Below, piece after piece: positions 15,798 through 24,019 of a DNA stretch of 38,649 bases. How positions within the stretch are numbered: position 1 is the first letter of the stretch; the number at the start of each line of letters is the position of its first letter. Origin of the DNA: a bacterium (GTDB lineage: Bacteria; Vulcanimicrobiota; Xenobia; Xenobiales; JADMJV01). Position numbers and translations under genes: made by a program. Where the stretch lies: assembly GCA_030149525.1 (NCBI GenBank), contig JASBRJ010000082.1, forward strand, positions 1-38,649, in the 5' to 3' direction. The notes below the pieces were generated by a model. It was not told where the DNA came from. It searched no databases and saw only the letters and a program-made list of their open reading frames with translations.

Positions 15798-16742
15798 TCA
15801 GCTTAAAAGAGACTCGAGCTCACCCGAGTCAACCAGGCCGCACAAAGCGTCTACAACGTCAGGGTGATGATGCTTGGCGTTACCCGCAAAAAACTCTTTG
15901 ATCTTCCCCTGGTAAGATGACACAGAAGTCTCCCAGAATTCTACGAAATCTTCTGCCAGAGAGAGAACCCAGCACTCAAGAGGAAGTTCATCACCGGATT
16001 TGCGAGAAGGGAAGCCGCTTCCGTCGTAGCGCTCGTGATGGGTTAGAACCATTCGCGCCACCTCGAAAAACTCCGTATGGCTATTGAGAAGTGATGCCCC
16101 TACCTGGGGATGACCCTGCTGCGCCTCGGTGGAGTTAGGCTTTTCAAAAGTGAGTAAACCGATATCATGATACTGCGCCGCCTCCAGGAGATCCGACTTC
16201 ACCTGCGGCGAGAAATCTAACAGCCTGGCCAAACTTCCCACCAAACGACTCAGCCTTTGAATGTGGCCGGCCTTGCCTTGTGCCTCGACCCCCCGCACCA
16301 GGAGTTCTTTGCAGCGGGTCATAAACTGGGCCGACATCTCTTTGTCCAGAACCCTGGCCGTAAGGTGACCAAGCGTTCTCTCCAACTCCTCGAAATCAGC
16401 GAGCTCCCCTGGGTCCTGGGAAAACTCCAAACACAGAATGCCCACCAGGCCGCCCCACACGAAAATAGGAACGCTTCGGCGATAGCGCTGCTGGTGGGGC
16501 AGACAGGCCGGCCAACTGAGGCTCTGATCGTCGCAAACGGCCAAATTGAGAGCAGCGAGCCCCACCTGGTCGGTTGGCTCAGGGATGATCACCTCATTGC
16601 CGAACGACAGCACCTGACGCCTATCGTCGTAGGTGAGATAATAGCAGTTGGTGGCATTCCAACAGTGTCCGGCGACCGTGGCCAGATTTGTTTGCAATTC
16701 TCTAAGGTTTGTCGCCTCGATAACAGGCTCTAACATCAACAT
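15798..16742 (-). CDS. HD-GYP domain protein with N-terminal GAF-like region (putative c-di-GMP phosphodiesterase)
   Basis: 314 residues. Residues about 1-130 look like a GAF-type sensory domain (VPIFVWGGLVGILCLEFS). Residues 150-314 form an HD-GYP domain: helix with GHIQRLSRL (His160), YHDIG (His192, Asp193), HP at 211, HHERYDGSGFP (235-245, the GYP element as GFP). The usual HDIGK lysine is Leu. HD-GYP enzymes hydrolyse cyclic di-GMP to GMP using a di- or tri-metal site, and ligand residues are kept here, so activity is likely. The ATG begins immediately after the TAG stop of the PilC/GspF gene, so the two are co-translated. This ties the protein to pilus or secretion function, perhaps c-di-GMP turnover near the machine. 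Confidence 0.85.
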   Translation of the reverse strand: MLMLEPVIEATNLRELQTNLATVAGHCWNATNCYYLTYDDRRQVLSFGNEVIIPEPTDQVGLAALNLAVCDDQSLSWPACLPHQQRYRRSVPIFVWGGLVGILCLEFSQDPGELADFEELERTLGHLTARVLDKEMSAQFMTRCKELLVRGVEAQGKAGHIQRLSRLVGSLARLLDFSPQVKSDLLEAAQYHDIGLLTFEKPNSTEAQQGHPQVGASLLNSHTEFFEVARMVLTHHERYDGSGFPSRKSGDELPLECWVLSLAEDFVEFWETSVSSYQGKIKEFFAGNAKHHHPDVVDALCGLVDSGELESLLS

Positions 16743-18011
16743 CTACATTTGCTCCTGGACACTGGACGATACGCCGAGAATGGGAAGAAGTACTCCCATG
16801 ACAAAAACGCAAACCACGCCGCCTATGAGAATCATCATGCTGGGCTCCAGAAGAGCCGTGAGAGCATCCACCGAGGCGTCCACTTCTTCATCGTAATAAT
16901 CCGCCACCCGTTCCATCATATCGGGAAGCGAACCCGCCTCCTCTCCCATGGCCGACATCTGAATCAGCATGTCGGGGAAGATGTTGGTGCCCTTCAAGGT
17001 TTTCGTGATCCCCTCACCCTCACCGATATTTCTGGCCCCCTTGTTCAGCTTCTTGGCCACCGATTCATTGCCTGCGGCTCGCGCCACAAGACTCATGGCA
17101 TCAACCAGGGGCACACCCGACTTTAAGAGCAACGAAAAACTTCGTGAGAAGCGGGCCGCGATCACATTCCTAAAAAAGCTCTTGATGAAAGGGAAATTCA
17201 CTTTCAGAGCATCCCAGGCCAGCCGGCCGGCCGGTTGATCGATGACGAGCTTGAATCCGCCGAGCAACAAAACGACGAAAGTCAGCAACCCTCCCATATG
17301 GACACCAGAAGTGGCGAAATCACTCGCCTCCAGCAGAAAGTGCGTTAACGGATAATCTCGCTCGATATCCAGCCCGGAATCCCGAAAGACCGGGATAAAG
17401 AGAGGCATCATAAACGCCACTAGAGCGTAGGTCATAACGGTCGTGAAGAGGAGAATGAAGCTGGGATAGGCCATGGCCGATTTGACCTTTCGACGCAAGC
17501 TCATCTCTTTCTCGATCAACTCGGCCAACCGACCCACACAACTGGGGAGATCTCCGGAACGTTCACCGACTTTGACCATGTTGACATACATGGCGTCAAA
17601 AATTTTGGGGTGCTCCTCCAGGGCTTGAGAAAAGCTTTTCCCCTTCTGCAGACTGGTGCCCACCGCCCCCATGACCTTCTTTACCTTGGGATTGTTGGAC
17701 TCGGAACAGACCACATGAATGATTCGAATCAGCGGAAGTCCGGCGTTCAAGGTTGTGGCCAACTGTCGGGTAAAGACCATGAGATCCTTGCGACTGATCC
17801 CCATACTGAAGCTGATACCGGAGTCCCCGTCCACCTTCTTGGTCGTCTGCGAGGGCTCTGAAACGCTACCCTCCGGCTGCTCCTGTATGCTCACAGGGGT
17901 CAAACCGAGGTTACGAAGATGCTCCATCAAGCGCTCACGGTTGACTGCCTTAAACGTGCCGTTGCTTTGCTTGCCGTCGGAACTCACCGCCGTATAGGAA
18001 TAAATCGGCAT
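16743..18011 (-). CDS. PilC/GspF inner-membrane platform protein of type IV pilus or type II secretion
   Basis: 422 residues from the ATG at 18011, which gives the classic N-terminus MPIYSYTAVSSDGK; AAGGAA lies 9 nt upstream. A GTG at 18056 would add 15 atypical residues. The protein has a linker (about 50-80), then two GspF/PilC cytoplasmic helical domains: first, FTRQLATTLNAGLPL and GDLPSCVGRLAELIEKE; second, FSRSFSLLLKSGVPLVDAM and GSLPDMMERVADYYDEEVD. Membrane helices lie at about 190-215, 245-265 and 395-420. PilC/GspF transmits motion from the cytoplasmic ATPase to the pilin rod. It is followed without a gap by the HD-GYP gene. The matching ATPase is encoded at 20741 and minor pilins at 35436-38351, so the system is dispersed. 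Confidence 0.93.
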   Translation of the reverse strand: MPIYSYTAVSSDGKQSNGTFKAVNRERLMEHLRNLGLTPVSIQEQPEGSVSEPSQTTKKVDGDSGISFSMGISRKDLMVFTRQLATTLNAGLPLIRIIHVVCSESNNPKVKKVMGAVGTSLQKGKSFSQALEEHPKIFDAMYVNMVKVGERSGDLPSCVGRLAELIEKEMSLRRKVKSAMAYPSFILLFTTVMTYALVAFMMPLFIPVFRDSGLDIERDYPLTHFLLEASDFATSGVHMGGLLTFVVLLLGGFKLVIDQPAGRLAWDALKVNFPFIKSFFRNVIAARFSRSFSLLLKSGVPLVDAMSLVARAAGNESVAKKLNKGARNIGEGEGITKTLKGTNIFPDMLIQMSAMGEEAGSLPDMMERVADYYDEEVDASVDALTALLEPSMMILIGGVVCVFVMGVLLPILGVSSSVQEQM

Positions 18012-18134
18012 TGTCAAAGATTCCTTACCGAGGAAATTTACCCTGTGGAGCACCACGCCGATCCTTTAGTGGCAACGGGCAAAGACGCTTTATACGCAAA
18101 GGACAAGCTGCATTCAAGAGCAAATATTAAAAAA

Positions 18135-18821
18135 ATGACCGCCTTCAAAAAATGTCGACAATGTGGGTCCAGCAATCGAGCTCGCGACAAGGCCTGCTAC
18201 AACTGTCAGGCCGACCTCGATGCACCGGTTGAAGAGGCGAGTCCCGCCGACCAGGAGCTCGCCGAACTCGGCCATATGGAGAATAGATTTGCCTTTTACG
18301 GAAAAGTCTTCGTCTTCATCCTGGCCCTCGTTATCTGCCGCCCCTACTTTGTTCAGGCCCGTGTCTACGGCATCTTTGAGTGGGCTATTCTGCCGTTCCA
18401 TGAGGCGGGGCACTACTTCCTCATGCCGTTCGCTCCGCAAACTCTGATGGTGGCCGGAGGCACCATTGTTCAACTGGGCATGCCGCTGGGATTCGCCCTT
18501 TACTTTGCCCTAAAGAAAAGAGAGTTCTTCTCGGCTACGGTTCCCATGCTCTGGTTTTTCGGATCCATGCAACAGATGGCCGTCTACATGAAAGACGCCC
18601 GTTTTCTGCTCTTACCTATGTTCGGAGTGGACCCGAGCGAGGGCCACGACTGGAACTATCTTTTTGGAAAAATGCACCTTCTCCACAAGAGCGTGGAAAT
18701 AGGAAACTTTTTTCATGGACTGGCTAAAGTCGGAGTCGCGGTCACCCTGCTGGGAATGGCTGTTCTTCTCTACCTCGACCCAGGCCAACCACTCCGAAAG
18801 AAAGCCCAAAGCGCTGGGTAA
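18135..18821 (+). CDS. Zinc-ribbon membrane protein with HEAGH motif (putative intramembrane metalloprotease, M50-like)
   Basis: 228 residues from ATG 18135, chosen because it gives a zinc ribbon at the N-terminus (Cys7, Cys10, Cys21, Cys24); the upstream frame extends over the PilC gene start and is not protein-like. Hydrophobic segments lie at about 55-72, 80-97, 108-127, 133-150 and 198-215. The second contains FHEAGHYFLMPF (His89, Glu90, His93), an HExxH zinc motif inside a membrane helix as in site-2 proteases. The NxxPxxxxDG motif of the M50 family is not obvious; EGHDWNYLF (Asp172) might supply the third ligand. Substrate unknown. It diverges from the PilC/GspF gene, and a perfect 11-bp terminator hairpin follows. 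Confidence 0.75.
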   Translation: MTAFKKCRQCGSSNRARDKACYNCQADLDAPVEEASPADQELAELGHMENRFAFYGKVFVFILALVICRPYFVQARVYGIFEWAILPFHEAGHYFLMPFAPQTLMVAGGTIVQLGMPLGFALYFALKKREFFSATVPMLWFFGSMQQMAVYMKDARFLLLPMFGVDPSEGHDWNYLFGKMHLLHKSVEIGNFFHGLAKVGVAVTLLGMAVLLYLDPGQPLRKKAQSAG

Positions 18822-18826
18822 AAAAG

Positions 18827-18868
18827 AAAAGGACTCGGCAGAGGGGCATCTGGTTTACGAGTCCTTTT
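18827..18868 (+). terminator. Hairpin terminator after the HEAGH-protein gene
   Basis: AAAAGGACTCG (18827-18837) pairs perfectly with CGAGTCCTTTT (18858-18868), an 11-bp stem with a 20-nt loop. The stem's own T4 supplies the U-tract. It starts 5 bp after the stop codon. Confidence 0.75.
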
Positions 18869-18893
18869 CGGTGGCTTTTCAGCCGAAACTTGC

Positions 18894-18995
18894 GAGAGCC
18901 GTAGCTCTCTGAATTGATTTTTCATCCAAGGCGCCGGTGTTTGTCTCTCCGGTTCGCCTCGTTCTAAATGGATTATGACTCAGCAGTCGGAGAGA
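18894..18995 (+). other. Structured intergenic segment upstream of amidase gene
   Basis: The 200-bp gap before the amidase gene contains a tight hairpin GAGAGC-CGTA-GCTCTC (18894-18909) followed 10 nt later by T5, possibly a second terminator. It also has an 8-bp inverted repeat TCTCTCCG (18944-18951) / CGGAGAGA (18988-18995). It matches no riboswitch I know. No clear -35/-10 pair is visible. Confidence 0.35.
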
Positions 18996-19069
18996 AACAT
19001 ACCTCGGTCGTTGCGATTGCAGGTATCCCATAGGAAGGCATCCGGCGCATAAGGCCTCAATAGACAGTC

Positions 19070-20563
19070 ATGGATCGTAGGCGTTTTCTCAACGGGTGTG
19101 CTTTAACGGGACTGCTTCTGGCTAGTGGGCTTCCCAGCTGTTCGGAACCCAAGTCACGACTTGAATGGGATTTTCAGAAGGTGAGCAAGGCCCTTCAATC
19201 CGGTGTCGTCTCTCCTTTGGATCTGGTCCAAGAGTTCCAGCAGCGCAATTCCAAGCTCAATCCGCTCCTAAGTTGTACTGTGGAAACTCATCCGAACCTT
19301 GAAGGAGAGGCCAAGAGGATCGAGATCACCGGCCCGCTCTCCGGATGGCCCATCCTGATAAAAGACAATATCGCAACAGGAGACGGAATGGCTAATTCGG
19401 GAGGCTCTCTAGCCCTTGCCGATTGGCGACCCCGAGAAGCCTCAACGGTGGTGGAGCGGCTCCGCAAGGCCGGTCTCCTCATCGCCGGCAAAGCCAACAT
19501 GAGCGAGTGGGCCAACTTTCGTTCGACCAACTCCAGTAGCGGGTGGAGTGCCCGTGGCGGTCAATGTCGCAACCCTCACGCCCTAAATCGGAGCGCCTGC
19601 GGATCGAGTTCCGGATCTGCTGCAGCCGTGGCCGCCGGTATCGTTGGTTTGGCTCTCGGCACCGAGACCATGGGTTCGATCATCTGTCCAAGCTCCATCT
19701 GCGGGATCGTGGGTCTGAAACCGACCAAAGACCTCGTGCCCACCGATGGAGTCATTCCGGGGGCTCACTTCACCGACTGCGTGGGTCCCATGGCACGATC
19801 GGTGGAGGCCACAGCACACCTCCTCAACGCTCTCACGGAATCGAAAATCTATCACAAGGCGCTTAGCAAGGATGCTTTGAAGGGGAAGCGGATCGGCGTG
19901 GGTCGACAAAATTTCGGCTTTGACCGAAGAGTCGATGCCTTGATAGAAGAGCAGATTCTTCAGCTTTCCAAACTCGGCGCGAAGATTGTCGATCCGGTGG
20001 CGTACTCAGGCTGGGGGGTGCTGGGAGCTGACTTTCTGACCGTTTCTTCTCATGAGTTGAAAGCAGGCTTAGATGAATATCTCTCCTCCTTGCCCCCCGA
20101 GATTAAGGTTCGTAGCCTGCAAGATGTCATCACCTTCAATCTGGAGCACCCCGAACAGGAAGCCATGTCTTATCTGGGCCAACAAACATTCGAAGCGGCG
20201 GTCCGAACTCAAGGGCTACAGAGCGAGGCTTACCTTCAGGCTCTAAAAAGGTTGAAGGCTCATTGCAATCTGGAGCAGGTTTTGGCAGAGAAGAGCCTGG
20301 ACGCCATCCTCGCCCCCAGTAACGGTCCGGCTTGGACCATCGACTTCGTAAACGGGGATCATTTTGAGGGAGGGAGCGCCGCTTCTCCCGCTATTGCCGG
20401 GGTGCCCCACATCACTGTGCCCTGCGGAGCCGTTCATAAACTGCCCATCGGACTCTCCCTTTTTGGCCCAAAGCACAGTGAACCGGTGCTCCTGGCAATG
20501 GCCTACGCCTTCGAACAGGCCACTCAAGCTCGATTGGATCCCGGCTTTACCAAATTCATCTAG
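19070..20563 (+). CDS. Exported amidase-signature lipoprotein
   Basis: 497 residues. The N-terminus has a twin-arginine-like start (DRRRFLNG), a hydrophobic core and a lipobox LPSC with Cys24, so it is predicted to be exported, possibly by Tat, and lipid-anchored. The remainder is an amidase-signature enzyme: catalytic Lys98 (ILIKDN), cis-Ser in the GSSSGSAAAVAAG loop (about 179-181), nucleophile Ser203 in LGTETMGSI. Such enzymes hydrolyse amides and some peptide or aryl-amide substrates; specificity cannot be read here. One substitution is notable: the usual TGGSIR is TMGSII. The start ATG at 19070 has no strong ribosome-binding site. No obvious partner gene; a terminator lies about 146 bp downstream. 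Confidence 0.88.
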   Translation: MDRRRFLNGCALTGLLLASGLPSCSEPKSRLEWDFQKVSKALQSGVVSPLDLVQEFQQRNSKLNPLLSCTVETHPNLEGEAKRIEITGPLSGWPILIKDNIATGDGMANSGGSLALADWRPREASTVVERLRKAGLLIAGKANMSEWANFRSTNSSSGWSARGGQCRNPHALNRSACGSSSGSAAAVAAGIVGLALGTETMGSIICPSSICGIVGLKPTKDLVPTDGVIPGAHFTDCVGPMARSVEATAHLLNALTESKIYHKALSKDALKGKRIGVGRQNFGFDRRVDALIEEQILQLSKLGAKIVDPVAYSGWGVLGADFLTVSSHELKAGLDEYLSSLPPEIKVRSLQDVITFNLEHPEQEAMSYLGQQTFEAAVRTQGLQSEAYLQALKRLKAHCNLEQVLAEKSLDAILAPSNGPAWTIDFVNGDHFEGGSAASPAIAGVPHITVPCGAVHKLPIGLSLFGPKHSEPVLLAMAYAFEQATQARLDPGFTKFI

Positions 20564-20708
20564 AGAGTTCACAATCTATTTACATCCTTGAAAGTGTTTA
20601 AAAACTCTCTCTAACTCGTCCGGCGTAATATGAGGGCAAGTCAAACGGACAACATCCGAACGACAAAAAGTTTGAAAAGTTCTGAATAGAGCAAGTGAGC
20701 ATAGTGTG

Positions 20709-20736
20709 AAGCCAGGTAATCCCTGGCTTTTTTTTT
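20709..20736 (+). terminator. Strong Rho-independent terminator
   Basis: AAGCCAGG (20709-20716), loop TAATC, CCTGGCTT (20722-20729), then a T-run to 20736. It reads on the plus strand and lies 146 bp beyond the amidase stop. The intervening segment also holds an inverted repeat AGAGAGTT (20562) / AACTCTCT (20603) and could be a long 3' UTR or a small RNA. Confidence 0.85.
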
Positions 20737-20740
20737 ACCT

Positions 20741-23700
20741 TTAGAAGGTTTTGCAGACGCGGAGAACCTCTTCCAAAGTGACATACCCCTGGCACACCTT
20801 TTCCAGGCCGTCTAGAAGGAGTTCCTTGAACCCCTGGGAGACGGCGGTGGCACGGATCTCTTCTTCCAGATCACCTCGATTGATGTGGGCTCGAATCTCC
20901 GGTGTGATTTCCAGAAGCTCGTACAAACCGACCCGTCCGCGGTGGCCTGAAAGGTGACACTTGCGACACCCTCGCCCCTTGTACATCTTAGGATTGGGGA
21001 TTCCGTTGTCTTCAAAAAGATACATCATCTCTTCAGGAACCGGGATTTGGGCCCGACAGTTCTGACATATCCGCCTGGCCAACCGCTGGGCCAGACCCCC
21101 TAACAGAACGCTCCCGATCTGGAACGGTTCACAGTCCATGTCTCTCAGACGGGCGATGATTCCGATACTGTCGTTGGTGTGAAGAGTAGAGAGCAGCAAG
21201 TGGCCGGTGAGGGCGGCCTGAATGCCGATTTCAGCGGTTTCCTGGTCGCGAATCTCACCCACCAGAATCACATCCGGGTCTTGCCGCAAAAACTCCCGTA
21301 AGGTTTTTGAGAAAGTGACTTTCTTCTCTTCCTCCTTTGGGGCGGTGTTCATCTGAACCTGAATGATGCCCGGCATCTGATACTCGATAGGGTCTTCGGC
21401 GGTGAGCAACTTCCGGTCGGGACGTTGTATCTCTTTGAGACTGGCGTAGAGCGTCGTACTTTTGCCGGAACCGGTGGGTCCGCACACCAAAATCATTCCA
21501 TGCGGCTGGCTCAATATTCGACGGAATTTCGTCTCTTTTTCTTCCGAGAAACCGAGATCGCCAAGGGTCAGGGTGAAAGCGCCTTTCTTGAGAATCCTCA
21601 TCACGACGCTCTCTCCCACAGGAACCGGCACAATACTGACCCGCAGATCGAACTCTTGAGTCCCCACCTTGAGCGAAATCCGACCACCCTGGGTCACCCG
21701 TTCCTGGGCGATGTCCATATTGGCCATGACCTTGAGACGCTTGACGATGGCGCTGGCTTCCTGTCGTTCGTGATGAGCCACCTTCCGCAGCACACCGTCG
21801 ATGCGATAACGAATATCCATGCCGGTGTCGAACGGCTCCAGGTGAATATCACTGGCGTCGGCGGCGATAGCTTCCTTGATCAAACGGTCCACTGCTTCAA
21901 CGATAGGGCCCTCCAAAGCCTCGTCACCGAACGTGATAACGGCCTGTTCGTTGGTGGTTTCTATCTCCACATCATGCAGCCGTTTGAGGTCGAGGAATTT
22001 ACTCCAGCGAGTCTCCGGGCCAAAGTGTTCGCCGCGATAAATATACTCGATGGCGTGATCGATGAGACTCGGCTCCGCCCTCATCAAGGTGGCCGTATAA
22101 CGCCCCTTGGTACCGATATGGATCTGGTCGTAGATGTGCACGTCGGTAGGATCTTTGACAGCCACGGTTATCTGGCTCTCACTGAGAGAACCGATGCAGA
22201 TGCCGTTGATGGTGCGGCACAGCGCTTCGGGCAAGACTCGGCACATTTCCCGGGTGAGATCCATACTGGCCAGGTCGGCAAAGGGAGCGCTCTCCATCTG
22301 CTGCTGCTTGACCGCAACGTTCTCTTCGAAGGAATGGGCGGTGTCTTGTTGCTTTTTCTTGCGACCGAACAGAAGCTGCCACATGGAGCGCTTTCCAACG
22401 GCTGTCTCCTCATCAGGAGGCTTGTTGGCATCCTCCAGTTTCGCCGTGGCATCTGGATCGTCTATGACGCTTTCCCTCCCACCTTCAGGCGAGACGGGAG
22501 CGGCTGTGGGAGCGGGAGCAAGAGTGATAGTCGGGAGGCGTACTTCTCTGAGATCGATGGTTCGAAGCAATTCCGCGGCGCTGTCGGCCCGGTCCTCCGG
22601 TTTGGGTGCCAAGCATTTTACGATGACATCTCTGATCTTAGGGTCAAGCTCAGGCGGCAGGGGTTCCATGAGACTTGCTCCGGCAAACCGTTTGAGCGAC
22701 TCAGCGGGCGGCTTCCCGGTAGCGAGAAAATAGGCCAGGGCTCCTACCGAATAGAGATCGTTCTTAACGCTGCTGGTGTCTCCCATCAGTTGCTCAGGGG
22801 CTGCAAAGTGAGGATCGCCGGCGGAGCGGAAAGACGTCGTTGCTTTTACTGAGGAACTCTCTTCGATTTTGGCCAAACCGAACTCGGCGAGACAAAGACT
22901 TCCATGTTCTGAGGCCAAGATCGTCTCGGCCCGGAGATCCCGGTGAATGATAGGATGCTCCTGGCTATGAAGATAGTTGACCACCCGGAGCAGTTGGATT
23001 AGGTACCGGCGAACAAGCTCCGGTTCATAGGCTCCGTTCTCAGACACCTCAGCCTTCAAAGTGTGCTCCGGCAAGGCGTCACCCACTAGATAGACATCGT
23101 AGCCGTCCTGAACCAGTTGGCGCACTCGAGGGAGACTGGGGTGAACCAGCTTGGATAAGAGTCGACCCTCCCGTAAGGTCTGAGCACGAGCCTCGTCGGT
23201 CGGTTGACCGGCTGCTGCGTTGATGTGGGAATAGCTCTCCAGATGTCGGATAGAGACAGGCAGCCCTGTCTTCTCGTCCTTGCCTTTATAAAGCGTGGAG
23301 AATCGGCCGTCTAAAATTTTTCCGGCGCGTCGATAACGTCCACCGATGAGAAGTTCACTGGGGCGGAGTTGAGGAACCGCTACAGCCACGGTGGGTTCCC
23401 CCACCGGTTGAACAGGTTTCGCGGGTTCAAGCTCGGGAACTTCCGGTGGGGTAGGCGACTGAGACTTCCGGCCCACTCCCGAGGTTTGGCTCGGCGCTTC
23501 TTCGGCGGAGCCTGGTGCGGGCCTCTGGGCCAGTTTTGCCAGGTTGTCCGGGGCGTCCGCCTGACTTATGGCCACAGGGGTGGGAAGATTGATGGACGGG
23601 GGCTCGGGTCGAGAGAGTTGGTCGAAATGCTCTTTAAGGCTGATTCGGTCGATGACGACGTACTCTACGGGCTTTCCCAGGACCGATTCGAGCTCTGCAG

Positions 23701-24019
23701 TGGCCTGCTCCGTTGCAGGGGAGCAAGCAGCCAGAGATATCTTCTCGCCTTCCCCTACCGGGAAGAGTTGGAACTTACGCTGGAATTCCTCTGAGAGTAG
23801 GCCCGGGATATACCGAGCATCCTCGGTTACGGCCTCGGCTCCGAAACTTCGAGCTGCCACCAACGAAAGTTGACGCCTGGTGACCAAGCCTTTGCCGAGG
23901 AGATACTGTTCGGGAGTTGTGGGGTTGTTTTCGGTGGCCTCCGATGCTTGCTCGCTCGTTACCAAACCGGAGCTGGTCAGTAACAAAAGCAGCCTGGTAC
24001 CGAAAGCGTTATTGGTCAT
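20741..24019 (-). CDS. PilB/GspE-type secretion ATPase with inserted pseudokinase domain
   Basis: 1092 residues from ATG 24019 (GGGG 8 nt upstream), roughly twice the normal PilB/GspE length. Order: MshEN/T2SSE_N-like domain (about 8-135), Pro-rich linker, Hanks-type kinase-like domain (about 228-490), linker, a second T2SSE_N-like domain (about 585-690), then the AAA-type ATPase (about 695-1092). The ATPase has Walker A GPTGSGKST, Walker B VILVGEIRDQETA, the His box STLHTND, and a CxxC...CxxC zinc knuckle, so it should power pilus assembly or secretion. The kinase part is degenerate: the VAIK Lys is Arg (SIRHL), DFG is EFG, and the catalytic-loop Asn is Thr (HRDLRAET), while APEQ and the C-lobe remain. 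It is therefore a likely pseudokinase. It overlaps the preceding gene by 11 bp. Confidence 0.93.
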   Translation of the reverse strand: MTNNAFGTRLLLLLTSSGLVTSEQASEATENNPTTPEQYLLGKGLVTRRQLSLVAARSFGAEAVTEDARYIPGLLSEEFQRKFQLFPVGEGEKISLAACSPATEQATAELESVLGKPVEYVVIDRISLKEHFDQLSRPEPPSINLPTPVAISQADAPDNLAKLAQRPAPGSAEEAPSQTSGVGRKSQSPTPPEVPELEPAKPVQPVGEPTVAVAVPQLRPSELLIGGRYRRAGKILDGRFSTLYKGKDEKTGLPVSIRHLESYSHINAAAGQPTDEARAQTLREGRLLSKLVHPSLPRVRQLVQDGYDVYLVGDALPEHTLKAEVSENGAYEPELVRRYLIQLLRVVNYLHSQEHPIIHRDLRAETILASEHGSLCLAEFGLAKIEESSSVKATTSFRSAGDPHFAAPEQLMGDTSSVKNDLYSVGALAYFLATGKPPAESLKRFAGASLMEPLPPELDPKIRDVIVKCLAPKPEDRADSAAELLRTIDLREVRLPTITLAPAPTAAPVSPEGGRESVIDDPDATAKLEDANKPPDEETAVGKRSMWQLLFGRKKKQQDTAHSFEENVAVKQQQMESAPFADLASMDLTREMCRVLPEALCRTINGICIGSLSESQITVAVKDPTDVHIYDQIHIGTKGRYTATLMRAEPSLIDHAIEYIYRGEHFGPETRWSKFLDLKRLHDVEIETTNEQAVITFGDEALEGPIVEAVDRLIKEAIAADASDIHLEPFDTGMDIRYRIDGVLRKVAHHERQEASAIVKRLKVMANMDIAQERVTQGGRISLKVGTQEFDLRVSIVPVPVGESVVMRILKKGAFTLTLGDLGFSEEKETKFRRILSQPHGMILVCGPTGSGKSTTLYASLKEIQRPDRKLLTAEDPIEYQMPGIIQVQMNTAPKEEEKKVTFSKTLREFLRQDPDVILVGEIRDQETAEIGIQAALTGHLLLSTLHTNDSIGIIARLRDMDCEPFQIGSVLLGGLAQRLARRICQNCRAQIPVPEEMMYLFEDNGIPNPKMYKGRGCRKCHLSGHRGRVGLYELLEITPEIRAHINRGDLEEEIRATAVSQGFKELLLDGLEKVCQGYVTLEEVLRVCKTF

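Noticed and set aside
17919-18134. N-terminal extension of the zinc-ribbon/HEAGH protein overlapping the PilC/GspF gene
   Set aside because: The extension lies antisense to the well-conserved PilC N-terminus; ATG 18135 starts exactly at the zinc ribbon.
18894-18995. Riboswitch upstream of the amidase gene
   Set aside because: The hairpins match no riboswitch consensus I know, and there is no ligand logic for the amidase; noted only as structured DNA.
21425-22852. 475-codon open frame antisense to the PilB/GspE-type ATPase gene
   Set aside because: The opposite strand carries conserved ATPase and kinase motifs; the antisense frame has no recognisable domain and is a product of codon bias.
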